Source: Streptomyces sp. NBC_01775 (GTDB lineage Bacteria; Actinomycetota; Actinomycetes; Streptomycetales; Streptomycetaceae). From it: 64,000 bases of DNA. Shown piece after piece: positions 26,409-35,054 of this stretch; position 1 is the stretch's first letter; every line of letters starts with the position of its first letter. A program made the position numbers and the translations under genes. The notes beneath the pieces were generated by a model. That model saw only the letters and a program-made list of their open reading frames with translations, searched no databases and was not told where the DNA came from. The stretch lies in contig NZ_CP109104.1 in assembly GCF_035917675.1 (NCBI RefSeq), positions 1,302,001-1,366,000 on the forward strand, in the 5' to 3' direction.

Positions 26409-27893
26409 GTGCGTCACAGACTGATCGTCCCGGGTGCGGTGGCAGCCTCGCTGCTGCTGGCGGTCCCCGCCTCGGCCGCCGAACCGGCCCCGGGAGCGCC
26501 GGGCGTGGGCGACCCCTACTACCCGGACTACGGGAACGGCGGATACGACGTCTCCCACTACGACCTGCGGCTCAAGTACCAGCCGAAGTCGGACGCGCTG
26601 GAGGGCACGGCGACCCTGCTGACCACCGCCACCCAGGATCTGTCGCGCTTCAACCTGGACTTCGCGCTGGACGTCACCGAAGTGCGGGTGGGCGGGAAGA
26701 AGGCGAAGTTCACCACCTCCGGCGCCCATGAACTGGAGATCACTCCGGCCAAGTCCCTGGCCAAGGGTGAGCGGGCGACCGTAGTCGTGCGCTACCAGGG
26801 CACCCCCTCCAAGGTCGAGGTGAACGGCTTCACCTCCTGGCTGCGCACCCCGGACGGCGGGGTCGCGGCCAACGAGCCGGAGGCCGCCTGGTGGTGGTTC
26901 CCCAGCAACGACCACCCCACCGACAAGGCCGGCTACGACGTCAGCGTCGCCGTCCCGGACGGCACCCAGGCGATCAGCAACGGCACGCTCCAGTCGCAGT
27001 CCTCGCGCGCCGGATGGACGCGCTACAACTGGCGCTCCCGCGCGCCCCAGGCCACGTACCTCGCCACCCTCGCCGTCGGCAAGTTCGACATCACCCAGGA
27101 CAAGACGGACTCCGGACTGCCCGTCATCAACGCCTACAGCAAGGATCTCGGCGAGCACGCGGGCGCGGCGCGGGCGAGCGTCGAGCGGACCGGCGAGCTG
27201 ACCGGATGGCTGGAGAAATACTTCGGCAAGTACCCCTTCGACGCGGTGGGCGGCTACGTCCCCAACACGGACACCACCTATGCGCTGGAGACCCAGACGC
27301 GGCCCTTCTACAGCCCCGACGACTTCTCCGACGGCTCCAACACCTCGGTCGTCGTCCACGAACTGGCCCACCAGTGGTACGGCGACAGCGTCTCGCTCAA
27401 GGGCTGGAAGGACATATGGATCAACGAGGGTTTCGCGCGGTACAGCCAATGGCTGTGGTCCGAGGACCAGGGTGAGGGCACCGCGCAGGAACTGGCCGAC
27501 TACGCCTACGCCTCACACCCGGCCGACGACGCGTTCTGGAAGGTCGAGCCCGGCGACCCCGGCGCTGCCAACCAGTTCCACAGCGCTGTCTACGACCGCG
27601 GCGCCATGGCGGTGCAGGCGCTGCGCAACAAGGTCGGCGACAAGGACTTCTTCGCCATCTTGAAGGGCTGGCCGAAGCAGCACGCGGGCGGCAACGCGGA
27701 CGTGGGCGACTTCGTCGCCTACGCGGAGGAGGTTTCCGGTACGTCGTTGAACTCGCTCTTCGACACGTGGCTGTACGAGCCGTCGAAGCCCGACGCCTCG
27801 GCGGCGGGCGCTTCCGCTGACGCGGCTCCGAACAAGCCCAGCTCGTGGAAGCAGATCCACTCTGTGGACCATCCGGTCACCGAATCGCGCTAG
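26409..27893 (+). CDS. secreted M1-family metallo-aminopeptidase
   Basis: A 494-residue exported enzyme with a signal peptide (MRHRLIVPGAVAASLLLAVP, cleavage near ASA-AE). The N-terminal beta domain ends in VAANEPEAAWWWFPSNDHPT, and the catalytic domain carries HELAHQW with zinc ligands H317, H321 and E340 (WINEGFARY). The exopeptidase GAMEN loop of classical members is replaced by TTYALETQTRPF. The C-terminal domain is much shorter than in PepN, as in the compact actinobacterial branch. GTG 26409 follows GGAGG by 5 bases. Confidence 0.92.
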   Translation: MRHRLIVPGAVAASLLLAVPASAAEPAPGAPGVGDPYYPDYGNGGYDVSHYDLRLKYQPKSDALEGTATLLTTATQDLSRFNLDFALDVTEVRVGGKKAKFTTSGAHELEITPAKSLAKGERATVVVRYQGTPSKVEVNGFTSWLRTPDGGVAANEPEAAWWWFPSNDHPTDKAGYDVSVAVPDGTQAISNGTLQSQSSRAGWTRYNWRSRAPQATYLATLAVGKFDITQDKTDSGLPVINAYSKDLGEHAGAARASVERTGELTGWLEKYFGKYPFDAVGGYVPNTDTTYALETQTRPFYSPDDFSDGSNTSVVVHELAHQWYGDSVSLKGWKDIWINEGFARYSQWLWSEDQGEGTAQELADYAYASHPADDAFWKVEPGDPGAANQFHSAVYDRGAMAVQALRNKVGDKDFFAILKGWPKQHAGGNADVGDFVAYAEEVSGTSLNSLFDTWLYEPSKPDASAAGASADAAPNKPSSWKQIHSVDHPVTESR

Positions 27894-27934
27894 CGCGCTC
27901 GTCGTCCCTCAGGTGCCGGACGGGCTGCCCCTTG

Positions 27935-28012
27935 GCCCCTCCGGCGTTTGAGGAGCGGGGGTTCGGGGCGGAGCCCCTGAAATGGGTGGCGCCCCCGGCC
28001 GAAGGCCGGGGG
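27935..28012. repeat. dispersed Streptomyces intergenic element with hairpin terminator
   Basis: The stretch from CCCCTCCGGCGTTTGAGG through GGGGCGGAGCCCC resembles a short element that I know to recur between genes in Streptomyces genomes. It is followed by a perfect hairpin, CCCCCGGCC-GAA-GGCCGGGGG (27992-28012). It lies between the converging M1 and MpaB-like genes and probably terminates both. Confidence 0.6.
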
Positions 28013-28038
28013 GAGGAGGGGACGGGGCAGGGGCCACA

Positions 28039-28953
28039 TCACCGGGCCGCACGAGCGCACCGGGCGTAAGGGAGGTAGCGGACACGCTCGGGGAGGCGGG
28101 GGACGACGAAGGCCAAGACGCGCCCCAGCCGCCGCAAGCGTCGCTCCTGCCGCACCGTCCACCGCAGCCGCAGCGCCCGCCGCGCTTCAGGCGGCATCAT
28201 CCCGACGGTCATGAAGCGCCGGAACCGCGCGATCCCGGGCACCACAAGCGGCCACACCATCCGGAGAGCCACCCGCACAGGGCGGGATCCGTAGGGCGGC
28301 GGCGGAATGTCGCGGTTCACCGCCGCCAGCTCGACGGCGACCTTGGTGGGCTCGATCTCCTCGACGAGCATCCGGTTCCAGTAGGGCCAGAACTCCTCGA
28401 GGGTCTGCGGCATGTCCCGGTCGTTGATGCCCAGGACGCGGCCGACCTGGAGCCACTCCGCGTACAGCTGCCGCTCCTGGGCCGCCGTGTAGGGGCGGCG
28501 GCCCAGATATCGCTGGGCGTGCCGGTAGGTGGGGAATCCGGTGGCGTGCACCCAGGCGTAGTAGGCCGGAGCGAGGGCGTGGTACTTCCTGCCGTGCGCG
28601 TCGGTGCCCTGGATCGTCTTGTGCAGCTCGCGCAGCCTGCGCCCCTCCTCGGCGCCTTCCTCTCCCCCGTAGACCCACAGCAGCACGCTGCGCAAGGAGC
28701 GCTCGCCCCGGCCCCAGGGGTCGGTGCGGAAGACGGAGTGCTCATCCACGCCCGCGCCCACGGCGGGGTGGGCGACCTGCATCGTCAGCGCGGCGGGCAG
28801 CATGAGGAGCATCCGGATCTCGCCTGCCACGTCCCACAGGATGCCGCCCGGCGGCGGGGGCTCCGGGCCGGCGTGGTCCGGGCGCGGGGGCGGGCCCGAT
28901 CCGGAGTGGGGATGCGAGTGCGTTTCACGTGCCGTCACGCTTTCATGATGCAT
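28039..28953 (-). CDS. MpaB-like oxygenase (DUF2236)
   Basis: About 304 residues. After a Pro/His-rich head the DUF2236 domain starts at GGILWDVAGEIRMLLMLPAALTMQVAHPAVGAGV. Conserved features are the His in QVAHP, WVHATGFPTYRHA, and a DRDMPQTLEEFWPYWNRML segment. These residues bind heme b in latex-clearing and MpaB relatives. The C-terminal part is very Arg-rich. The start is uncertain: ATG 28953 (MHHESVTARE) was chosen. GTG 28938 and an open frame up to 29073 are alternatives. The substrate is unknown. Confidence 0.78.
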   Translation of the reverse strand: MHHESVTARETHSHPHSGSGPPPRPDHAGPEPPPPGGILWDVAGEIRMLLMLPAALTMQVAHPAVGAGVDEHSVFRTDPWGRGERSLRSVLLWVYGGEEGAEEGRRLRELHKTIQGTDAHGRKYHALAPAYYAWVHATGFPTYRHAQRYLGRRPYTAAQERQLYAEWLQVGRVLGINDRDMPQTLEEFWPYWNRMLVEEIEPTKVAVELAAVNRDIPPPPYGSRPVRVALRMVWPLVVPGIARFRRFMTVGMMPPEARRALRLRWTVRQERRLRRLGRVLAFVVPRLPERVRYLPYARCARAAR

Positions 28954-29081
28954 CCGGTGACCTGCGGGACGCACGGCCCCAGCCGGCTCGCAGAGCCGGT
29001 CGGGGGTGCCGCCAAGGCTCCCGCCGGGGGTGGTGTGCGGGCGCCTTCTTGAACTGATGTACCCCACTGTCACAACGTGAT

Positions 29082-29103
29082 CACTAACTGCCCTATATTA
29101 GTG
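29082..29103. promoter_or_regulatory. inverted repeat and -10-like box before the conservon
   Basis: CACTAA (29082-29087) and TTAGTG (29098-29103) form a perfect inverted repeat with a 10-base AT-richer centre that contains TATATT (29094-29099), a possible -10 box. It lies 71 bases before the cvnA start and is the only such site in the gap. Confidence 0.45.
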
Positions 29104-29173
29104 CGACGTTGACCGGAGGGCTGCGGCTCAACTCTCGCTTCTGCCCGGTTCCCGTCCCCGAGGACCCTGATTG

Positions 29174-30934
29174 ATGACCTTCCCCGAGATACCACCGCCA
29201 CCGGCCGACGGCGCGGCGGGCCGCACGGAACGGCAGTCGGCCGCGGCACCAGGGACGGCCACGGGCACGGCCCTCGCGCTGCTGGCCGCCGTGGTGGTCG
29301 CCGCTGTCGCCTGTCTGAGCGCTGTCTACACCGCGCCCGAGTCCGTCCGTGTACCGGTCGCCTGGGGCAGCGGTGCCGCGGGCCTCGTACTGTGCGTCAC
29401 CGTCGCCGTCGCCGCGCACTCCGTGCTCACCGCACGGGCGCTGCGCACCCGCCTCGCCGCCCAGGACGCCCAGGCGGCGGGCCGGGAGGCGGCCGACGGA
29501 CACTTCGCCGCCGACGTCGTCCCCGCCGTCATCGCCCGGCTGCGCGCGGGCGGCTCGGCCGAGACCGCGCTCGCCGAGGCTCCCCCCGTGGCCACCGAGG
29601 CGCAGCGCAAGGTGCTGGTCACCCTGGCGACCGAGGTGCACAGGGGCGAGAGCATGCGGGCCGCCGCCATGTCCGCGTGCGCCAACGCGGCGGGCCGGGT
29701 CCAGGCGCTGGCCACGAGCATGGCCGCCGACCTGCGCGAGATGGAGCACCGGCACGCCGACGAGGACGTGCTCGGCGACCTGCTGCACCTGGACCACAGG
29801 ACCGCGCAGACCGGGCGTATCGCCGACTCCATCGCCGTACTGACCGGGGCGCGTTCGGGCCGGCGCTGGGCCAAGCCGATCGTCATGGAGAGCATTCTGC
29901 GCGGCGCCATGGGCCGCATCAGCGGCTACCAGCGCGTGCGACTGCACTCCGCCAGTACCGTCGCCATCGCGGGGCACGCCGCCGAGGGCGTGATGCACAC
30001 CCTGGCCGAACTGATGGACAACGCGGCCAACTTCTCCCCGCCCACCTCCGAAGTGCACGTCTACGTCGAGGAGGTGGCCGCGGGCGCCGTCATCACCATC
30101 GAGGACGGCGGCCTGGTCATGGGCGAGGTCGCGCTGCGCCGCGCCCAGCGGGCCGTCTCCGCCGAGCACGGCGACCTGACGACTCTGTCCGGCACCCGCC
30201 TCGGCCTCGCCGTCGTGGGGCGGCTGGCGCGCAAGCACGGCCTGTCGGTCTCCTTCCGGCCCTCGGCGCACGGCGGCACGGGGGTGCTGGTGCGGATCCC
30301 GCGCGAGCTGATCACCGAGCCGCGGACCGAAGAGCCCACCGCGCCCGCCCCCGCGCAGGCCGCCGCACGCCCCGCCGCGGATGCCCGGAACCCCGCGCGT
30401 GGCGCCCCGCGCGCCGTCGCCACGGCGGGTGCCGCCCCCCGGCCGACGGCCCTGCCGCCCTCCCAGGAACAGGAAGAAGAACCCGGGCCACGGCCCGGCA
30501 AGCCCGCCAGGACGGAGGTCTCCGGCATGGACGGCAACGGCGACGGCGACCCCGGAAGCGGGCGCGAGCACGCCGCCGCGCCTCCCCCGCCGGAGTTCGG
30601 CGAGAGCGGGCTTCCCAAGCGTCGGCGGGGCCAGACGCTCGCTGCCGTCGCCCGCTCCGAGTCCACCGCCGCACGGAGCGCGTCCTCCGAAGCGTCCTCC
30701 CCCTCCGGGGCGTCCTCCCCCGACGACCCCGACCCCGACTCCGCGACCTCCCCGGACTCCCCAGGCGCCCCGGGCGGCCCCACCCGGCCGCGGCGCCCGT
30801 CCGGGGCGAGATTCGGCGACTTCCGCCGCGCCGTTCAAGGCGGCAGTCCGTCCGAAGAGACCAGCCGGACCTCGTCGGCTCCGGCCTCCTCCCCCGCCCG
30901 TTCCTCTCCCCTCCCGGAGGACGACACCGAATGA
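29174..30934 (+). CDS. cvnA: conservon sensor-kinase-like protein CvnA
   Basis: A 586-residue membrane protein. Two hydrophobic segments (about 33-55 and 62-84) are followed by a helical region (HRGESMRAAAMSACANAAGRVQALATSMAADLREME) and a degenerate HATPase domain with HTLAELMDNAANFSPP (N box) and later GTRLGLAVVGRLARKHG. No phosphoacceptor-His region typical of true kinases is evident. The last 170 residues are a low-complexity Pro/Ala/Ser/Glu tail. In conservons this protein heads a set of four that forms a membrane-linked complex around a small GTPase. ATG 29174 was preferred to the preceding TTG. Its stop overlaps cvnB by ATGA. Confidence 0.93.
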   Translation: MTFPEIPPPPADGAAGRTERQSAAAPGTATGTALALLAAVVVAAVACLSAVYTAPESVRVPVAWGSGAAGLVLCVTVAVAAHSVLTARALRTRLAAQDAQAAGREAADGHFAADVVPAVIARLRAGGSAETALAEAPPVATEAQRKVLVTLATEVHRGESMRAAAMSACANAAGRVQALATSMAADLREMEHRHADEDVLGDLLHLDHRTAQTGRIADSIAVLTGARSGRRWAKPIVMESILRGAMGRISGYQRVRLHSASTVAIAGHAAEGVMHTLAELMDNAANFSPPTSEVHVYVEEVAAGAVITIEDGGLVMGEVALRRAQRAVSAEHGDLTTLSGTRLGLAVVGRLARKHGLSVSFRPSAHGGTGVLVRIPRELITEPRTEEPTAPAPAQAAARPAADARNPARGAPRAVATAGAAPRPTALPPSQEQEEEPGPRPGKPARTEVSGMDGNGDGDPGSGREHAAAPPPPEFGESGLPKRRRGQTLAAVARSESTAARSASSEASSPSGASSPDDPDPDSATSPDSPGAPGGPTRPRRPSGARFGDFRRAVQGGSPSEETSRTSSAPASSPARSSPLPEDDTE

Positions 30935-31359
30935 TCACTGACAGCAAGCTCGACTGGCTGCTGGAGAGTCTGCTGGAACGTACGCCGGGTGCCCGGCACG
31001 CCTTGGTGCTCTCCCGCGACGGACTCAAGCTCTGCCGCACTCCGGAGCTGTCCATCGACCAGGCCGACCAGCTCGCGGCCATCTCCGCCGGCATCCAGAG
31101 CCTCTCCCACGGCGCCTCCGTGGAGTTCGGCAACGGGAGCGGCGGGGTGCGCCAGGCCATGGCCGAGTTCTACGGCGGCATCCTGTTCGTCGTGGAGGCG
31201 GGGGACGGCGCGCATCTGGCCGTCGTCGCCGACGAGGACTCCGACGTCGGGCTGATCGGCCACAACATGAACGAACTGGTCGAACAGCTCAGCGAGTACC
31301 TCAGCTCACCGCCCCGCGAGCCCGCCACAGGCGACGGGCACGGAGACGGACCGGCATGA
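30931..31359 (+). CDS. cvnB: roadblock/LC7 protein CvnB
   Basis: A 142-residue roadblock/LC7-domain protein (LDWLLESLLERTPGARHALVLSRDGLKLC, then GGILFVVEAGDGAHLAVVADEDSDVGLIGHNMNELVEQL). Such proteins bind and regulate partner GTPases, here CvnD. It overlaps cvnA and cvnC by 4 bases on each side. Confidence 0.95.
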   Translation: MITDSKLDWLLESLLERTPGARHALVLSRDGLKLCRTPELSIDQADQLAAISAGIQSLSHGASVEFGNGSGGVRQAMAEFYGGILFVVEAGDGAHLAVVADEDSDVGLIGHNMNELVEQLSEYLSSPPREPATGDGHGDGPA

Positions 31360-31718
31360 AGCGGCCGGGCCGGGACGACGACCCGGACCGGCTGTACACC
31401 GTCACCGGTGGGCGCAGCCGTTCCGCTGCGGGTGCGGACACCTTCGACCTGGTGACACTCGTGGTCAGCGAGGGCGAGCCCGTGCGCGGCATGCAGTCGG
31501 AGCACGCCGCGATCCTGCGCGTCTGCCGCTTCCCCACGGCGGTCGTCGAGCTGGCCTCGGATCTCGGCCTGCCCGTCAGCGTCGTCCGCATCCTGCTGGG
31601 CGACCTGCTTGCCGAGGGAAAGATCACCGCCCGCCATCCGCGCAAGGCGACCGCCGCCCACGCGCTGCCCGACCCCGACATCCTGAAGCAGGTGCTCGTT
31701 GGACTCCGCAACATATGA
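31356..31718 (+). CDS. cvnC: DUF742 protein CvnC
   Basis: A 120-residue DUF742 protein. Typical phrases are DRLYTVTGGRSRS, FDLVTLVV and the winged-helix-like VVELASDLGLPVSVVRILLGDLLAEGKI. It is the third conservon component; its biochemical role is unknown. It overlaps cvnB by 4 bases and the start of cvnD by 20. Confidence 0.95.
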   Translation: MKRPGRDDDPDRLYTVTGGRSRSAAGADTFDLVTLVVSEGEPVRGMQSEHAAILRVCRFPTAVVELASDLGLPVSVVRILLGDLLAEGKITARHPRKATAAHALPDPDILKQVLVGLRNI

Positions 31719-32340
31719 AGCGATCCCAGGGATGACACCCGACCCCGAGGCCAGGCCGCCACTGCACAGCACGGCGGCGCACGGGCTGAAGATCGTGATT
31801 GTCGGCGGCTTCGGGGTCGGCAAGACGACCATGGTCCGGGCCGTCAGCGACATCCGTCCCCTGAACACCGAGGAGACGATGACCCGTGCCGGGGAGAGCG
31901 TCGATGACGTCGCCGACGTCCGGGGCAAGACCACGACCACGATCGCGTTCGACTTCGGACGGATCAGCCTGAACGAGGAGACGGTGCTCTACCTGTTCGG
32001 CGCGCCCGGCCAGGAGAGGTTCTGGTTCCTGTGGGACCGGCTGTTCTCGGGCACGCTGGGCGCCGTGGTGCTGGTGGACACCCGCCGGCTGTCCGACTCC
32101 TGGTACGCCATCGACCGCCTGGAGGCGCACGGGACCCCGTTCATCGTCGCCCGCAACGACTTCGGCGGGCCCCAGCACACCGCCCAGCAGGTGCGCGAAG
32201 CCCTCGACCTGTCCGAGGACGTCCCCCTCGTCGAGTGCGACGCACGCTCCCGCGAGTCCAGCCGGGACGTGCTGCTCGCGCTCGTCCACCACCTGTACGC
32301 CCTGTCCACCGCGCGCGCCGCCCGGGAGACCGCTCCGTGA
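31699..32340 (+). CDS. cvnD: conservon small GTPase CvnD
   Basis: A 213-residue Ras-like GTPase of the conservon type. The P-loop GGFGVGKTT is at 36-44 and G3 FGAPGQERF at 100-108. In the G4 region the sequence is VARNDFGG (150-157). From memory, homologues have NxFD there, which would place Gly156 where an Asp that reads guanine is expected. The start is TTG 31699 (MDSATYEA), overlapping cvnC. ATG 31732 is in frame but has no ribosome-site spacing. Its stop overlaps the first P450 gene (GTGA), so the GTPase and the P450s are co-translated. Confidence 0.92.
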   Translation: MDSATYEAIPGMTPDPEARPPLHSTAAHGLKIVIVGGFGVGKTTMVRAVSDIRPLNTEETMTRAGESVDDVADVRGKTTTTIAFDFGRISLNEETVLYLFGAPGQERFWFLWDRLFSGTLGAVVLVDTRRLSDSWYAIDRLEAHGTPFIVARNDFGGPQHTAQQVREALDLSEDVPLVECDARSRESSRDVLLALVHHLYALSTARAARETAP

Positions 32341-33638
32341 CCACCCCGCAACACAGCACCACGCCCCCCGCTCCTCCGGGCTGCCCCGCGCACGCGGGCT
32401 CCGGCCCCCGCTCCGAAGCGGTCCCGCTTATGGGGCCGAGATTCCGCAACGACCAGCGCTCCCGCGTCTACCGGGAGCTGCGTGCCGAGCACGGCCCCCT
32501 CGCACCGGTGACCCTGCCGGGCGAGGTGCCCGCCTGGCTGGTGCTCGGATACCGCGAGCTCCACCAGGTCACCACCGACCCCGCGCTCTTCAGCCGGGAC
32601 TCGGGCCTGTGGAACCAGTGGCCGAACATCCCCGCCGACTGGCCGCTGCTGCCGATGGTCGGCAAGCAGGATTCCATCCTCTACACCGTCGGAGAGCGGC
32701 ACCAGCGCCGCAAGTCCCTGACCAGCGACGCGCTGGCAGCCGTCGACCCGTTCGAGCTGCGCACCCACTCCGAGCGCTTCGCGGACGAACTCATCGACAC
32801 CATGTGCGGGCGGGGCACGGCGGACCTGATCGCGGAGTACGCCATGGAGATGCCGGCGCTCGTCCTGGCCAGACTCTGCGGCTTCTCCGACGAGGAGGGC
32901 CGGGCGCTGGTGCCCAGCATCAACGCGCTGGTCGACGGCGGCGAGGACGCGGTCGCGGGCAGGGAAAACGTCATGACCGCCATGCGCACCCTGATGTCCT
33001 CACGGCGGGCGGCGCCCGCGGCGGGGGTGGCCTCCCGGATGCTGCACCACGACTTCACCGAGGACTTCTCCTTCGAAGAACTCGTCGAAGACATGCTGGT
33101 CATCTTTGTCGCGGCCCACCAGCCCACCGCCGACTGGATCGGCAACTCGCTGCGCCTGATGCTCACCGACGACCGGTTCGCCGCCTCTCTCACCGGCGGC
33201 CGGCACAGCGTCCCCGAGGCGATGAACGAGGTGCTGTGGGAGGACACCCCCTCCCAGAACATCGCCGGCCGCTGGGCCACCCGCGACACCCGGCTCGGCG
33301 GGCAGCGCGTCGCGGCGGGCGACCTGCTGATCCTCAGCTTCGCCGCGGCCAACAGCGACCCGGAGGTACGCCCCGACCAGGAGGCGTTCACCGGCGGCAA
33401 CAGCGCCTTCCTCTCCTTCGGACACGGGAATCACCGCTGCCCCTACCCCGGACAGGACATCGCCGAGGGCGTCGCCCGTACCAGCATCGAGGTGCTGCTC
33501 GACCGGCTGCCCGACGTGGAGCTTGCGGTGAGTCCCGAGGCGCTGGTCTGGCGTCCCTCGCCGTGGCTGCGCGGCCTGGCCTCGCTGCCGGTGCGCTTCA
33601 CTCCGACCCCCACGAGCGGCCCGGGAGGAAACCGATGA
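32337..33638 (+). CDS. cytochrome P450 lacking the ExxR Arg (CYP157-like)
   Basis: A 433-residue P450. The heme-binding loop FGHGNHRC has its Cys at 368. In the K helix the normally invariant E-x-x-R reads E298-V-L-W301 (bases 33228-33239), and the I-helix motif is AAHQPT (259-264) instead of AGxxT. From the literature, CYP157 enzymes of Streptomyces conservons lack ExxR and are paired with CYP154 enzymes, exactly the arrangement here. GTG 32337 overlaps cvnD. The redox partner and substrate are unknown, and activity may depend on the second P450. Confidence 0.9.
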   Translation: MTTPQHSTTPPAPPGCPAHAGSGPRSEAVPLMGPRFRNDQRSRVYRELRAEHGPLAPVTLPGEVPAWLVLGYRELHQVTTDPALFSRDSGLWNQWPNIPADWPLLPMVGKQDSILYTVGERHQRRKSLTSDALAAVDPFELRTHSERFADELIDTMCGRGTADLIAEYAMEMPALVLARLCGFSDEEGRALVPSINALVDGGEDAVAGRENVMTAMRTLMSSRRAAPAAGVASRMLHHDFTEDFSFEELVEDMLVIFVAAHQPTADWIGNSLRLMLTDDRFAASLTGGRHSVPEAMNEVLWEDTPSQNIAGRWATRDTRLGGQRVAAGDLLILSFAAANSDPEVRPDQEAFTGGNSAFLSFGHGNHRCPYPGQDIAEGVARTSIEVLLDRLPDVELAVSPEALVWRPSPWLRGLASLPVRFTPTPTSGPGGNR

Positions 33639-34888
33639 CGTCATGTCCCTTCACCGGTGCCGGCGGAGACGGTGCGCGTGAGGTGATCACGCTGGACCCG
33701 CTGGTACGCGATCTCGTGGGCGAGGGCGCCCGGCTGCGCGCCGCGGGGCCCGTCGCGGCCGTCGAGCTGCCGGGCGGGGTGCCGGTGTGGGCCGTGACCC
33801 ACCACGCCGAGGCCCGCCGACTGGTGACGGACAGCAGGCTGGTCAAGGACCTCGCCCACTGGGCGGCCTGGCAGCGCGGCGAGATCCCCGAGACCTGGCC
33901 GCTGATCGGGCTCGCCGATCCGGGCCCCAGCATGCTCACCTTCGACGGCTCCGAGCACCGCAGGCTGCGCGCGCTCACCGCGCAGGCCCTCACCCCGCGC
34001 AGGGTGGAGGCGATGCGGCCCCGTCTCGAGGAGATCACCACCGGGCTGCTGGACGCGCTGGAGGCGCGGGCCGGCACCGAGGGCCCCGTCGACCTGAAGT
34101 CGGAGTTCGCCTACCCGCTGCCCATGGCCGTCATCGGCGACCTGCTGGGCATCGACACCCCCGAGATCCCGCGGCTGCGCACCCTCTACGACGGCTTCTT
34201 CAGCAGCCTCACCCCCGGCGAAGAGATGCAGAGCATCCTCGCCGAGCTGGACGCCCTGTTCGGTGCGGTGCTGGCCCAGAAGAAGGAGTCGCCCGGCGAC
34301 GACCTGACCAGCGCGCTGCTGACCGCCGCCGAGGAGGGTGACTCGCTGAGCGACGAGGAAGTCCTCAGCACCGTCAAGGTGCTGATCGCCGCAGGTCACG
34401 AGACGACGATCAGCCTGATCGTCAGCGCGGTGGTGGCTTTGCTGACCCACCCCGGGCAGCTCGCCCTCCTGCGCTCGGGCGAGGTGCCCTGGGAAGCGGC
34501 CATCGAGGAGACGCTGCGCTGGGACGCGCCGACCTCCCATGTGCTCATCCGCTTCGCGACCGAGGACATCGACGTGGGCGATACCCGCATCGGCAAGGGC
34601 GACGGGGTGATCATCAGCTACGGGATCACCGGCAGGGACGAGCACCAGCACGGCGTCGAAGCCCACCGCTTCGACATCACCCGCACCCCCACCCGCCACC
34701 TGGCCTTCGGCCACGGACCGCACGTGTGCCCGGGTGCTCCGCTCTCCCGGCTGGAGGCCCTGGTGGCGCTCCCCGCGCTGTTCGAGCGCTTCCCGGACCT
34801 GCGGCTGGCCGTCGACCCCTCCGAGCTGCGCAACAAGCCGTCCGTCACCCAGAACGAGCTGTACGAGCTTCCGGTGCTGCTGCGCTGA
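33635..34888 (+). CDS. cytochrome P450 (CYP154-like)
   Basis: A 417-residue P450 with all canonical motifs: I-helix AGHET (253-257), ExxR as E292-x-x-R295 and the heme loop FGHGPHVCPG with Cys365. It overlaps the preceding P450 by ATGA and ends the six-gene conservon operon, with a strong terminator 85 bases downstream. The CYP157/CYP154 pairing suggests that the two act in one pathway or complex controlled by the conservon GTPase. Confidence 0.93.
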   Translation: MTSCPFTGAGGDGAREVITLDPLVRDLVGEGARLRAAGPVAAVELPGGVPVWAVTHHAEARRLVTDSRLVKDLAHWAAWQRGEIPETWPLIGLADPGPSMLTFDGSEHRRLRALTAQALTPRRVEAMRPRLEEITTGLLDALEARAGTEGPVDLKSEFAYPLPMAVIGDLLGIDTPEIPRLRTLYDGFFSSLTPGEEMQSILAELDALFGAVLAQKKESPGDDLTSALLTAAEEGDSLSDEEVLSTVKVLIAAGHETTISLIVSAVVALLTHPGQLALLRSGEVPWEAAIEETLRWDAPTSHVLIRFATEDIDVGDTRIGKGDGVIISYGITGRDEHQHGVEAHRFDITRTPTRHLAFGHGPHVCPGAPLSRLEALVALPALFERFPDLRLAVDPSELRNKPSVTQNELYELPVLLR

Positions 34889-34972
34889 CGGCTCGCGGCG
34901 TCGGCGGATCCTCGTATCGGCGCACCCGCGCGTCCTGAACCGGCGCGTGCGCACACCGGCGCTCAACACCAC

Positions 34973-35017
34973 GGGCGCCGGGCGGGCCGAGATCGGCCCG
35001 CCCGGCGCCCGCCTTTT
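34973..35017. terminator. strong rho-independent terminator
   Basis: Perfect 18-bp arms (34973-34990 and 34993-35010; the arm begins GGGCGCCGGGCGGG) followed by GCCTTTT on the plus strand. It ends the conservon operon and probably also stops the converging permease transcript. Confidence 0.9.
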
Positions 35018-35054
35018 CATGGCCGGGGTGCCGGAGCTAGTGCCCCTCCCGGCA

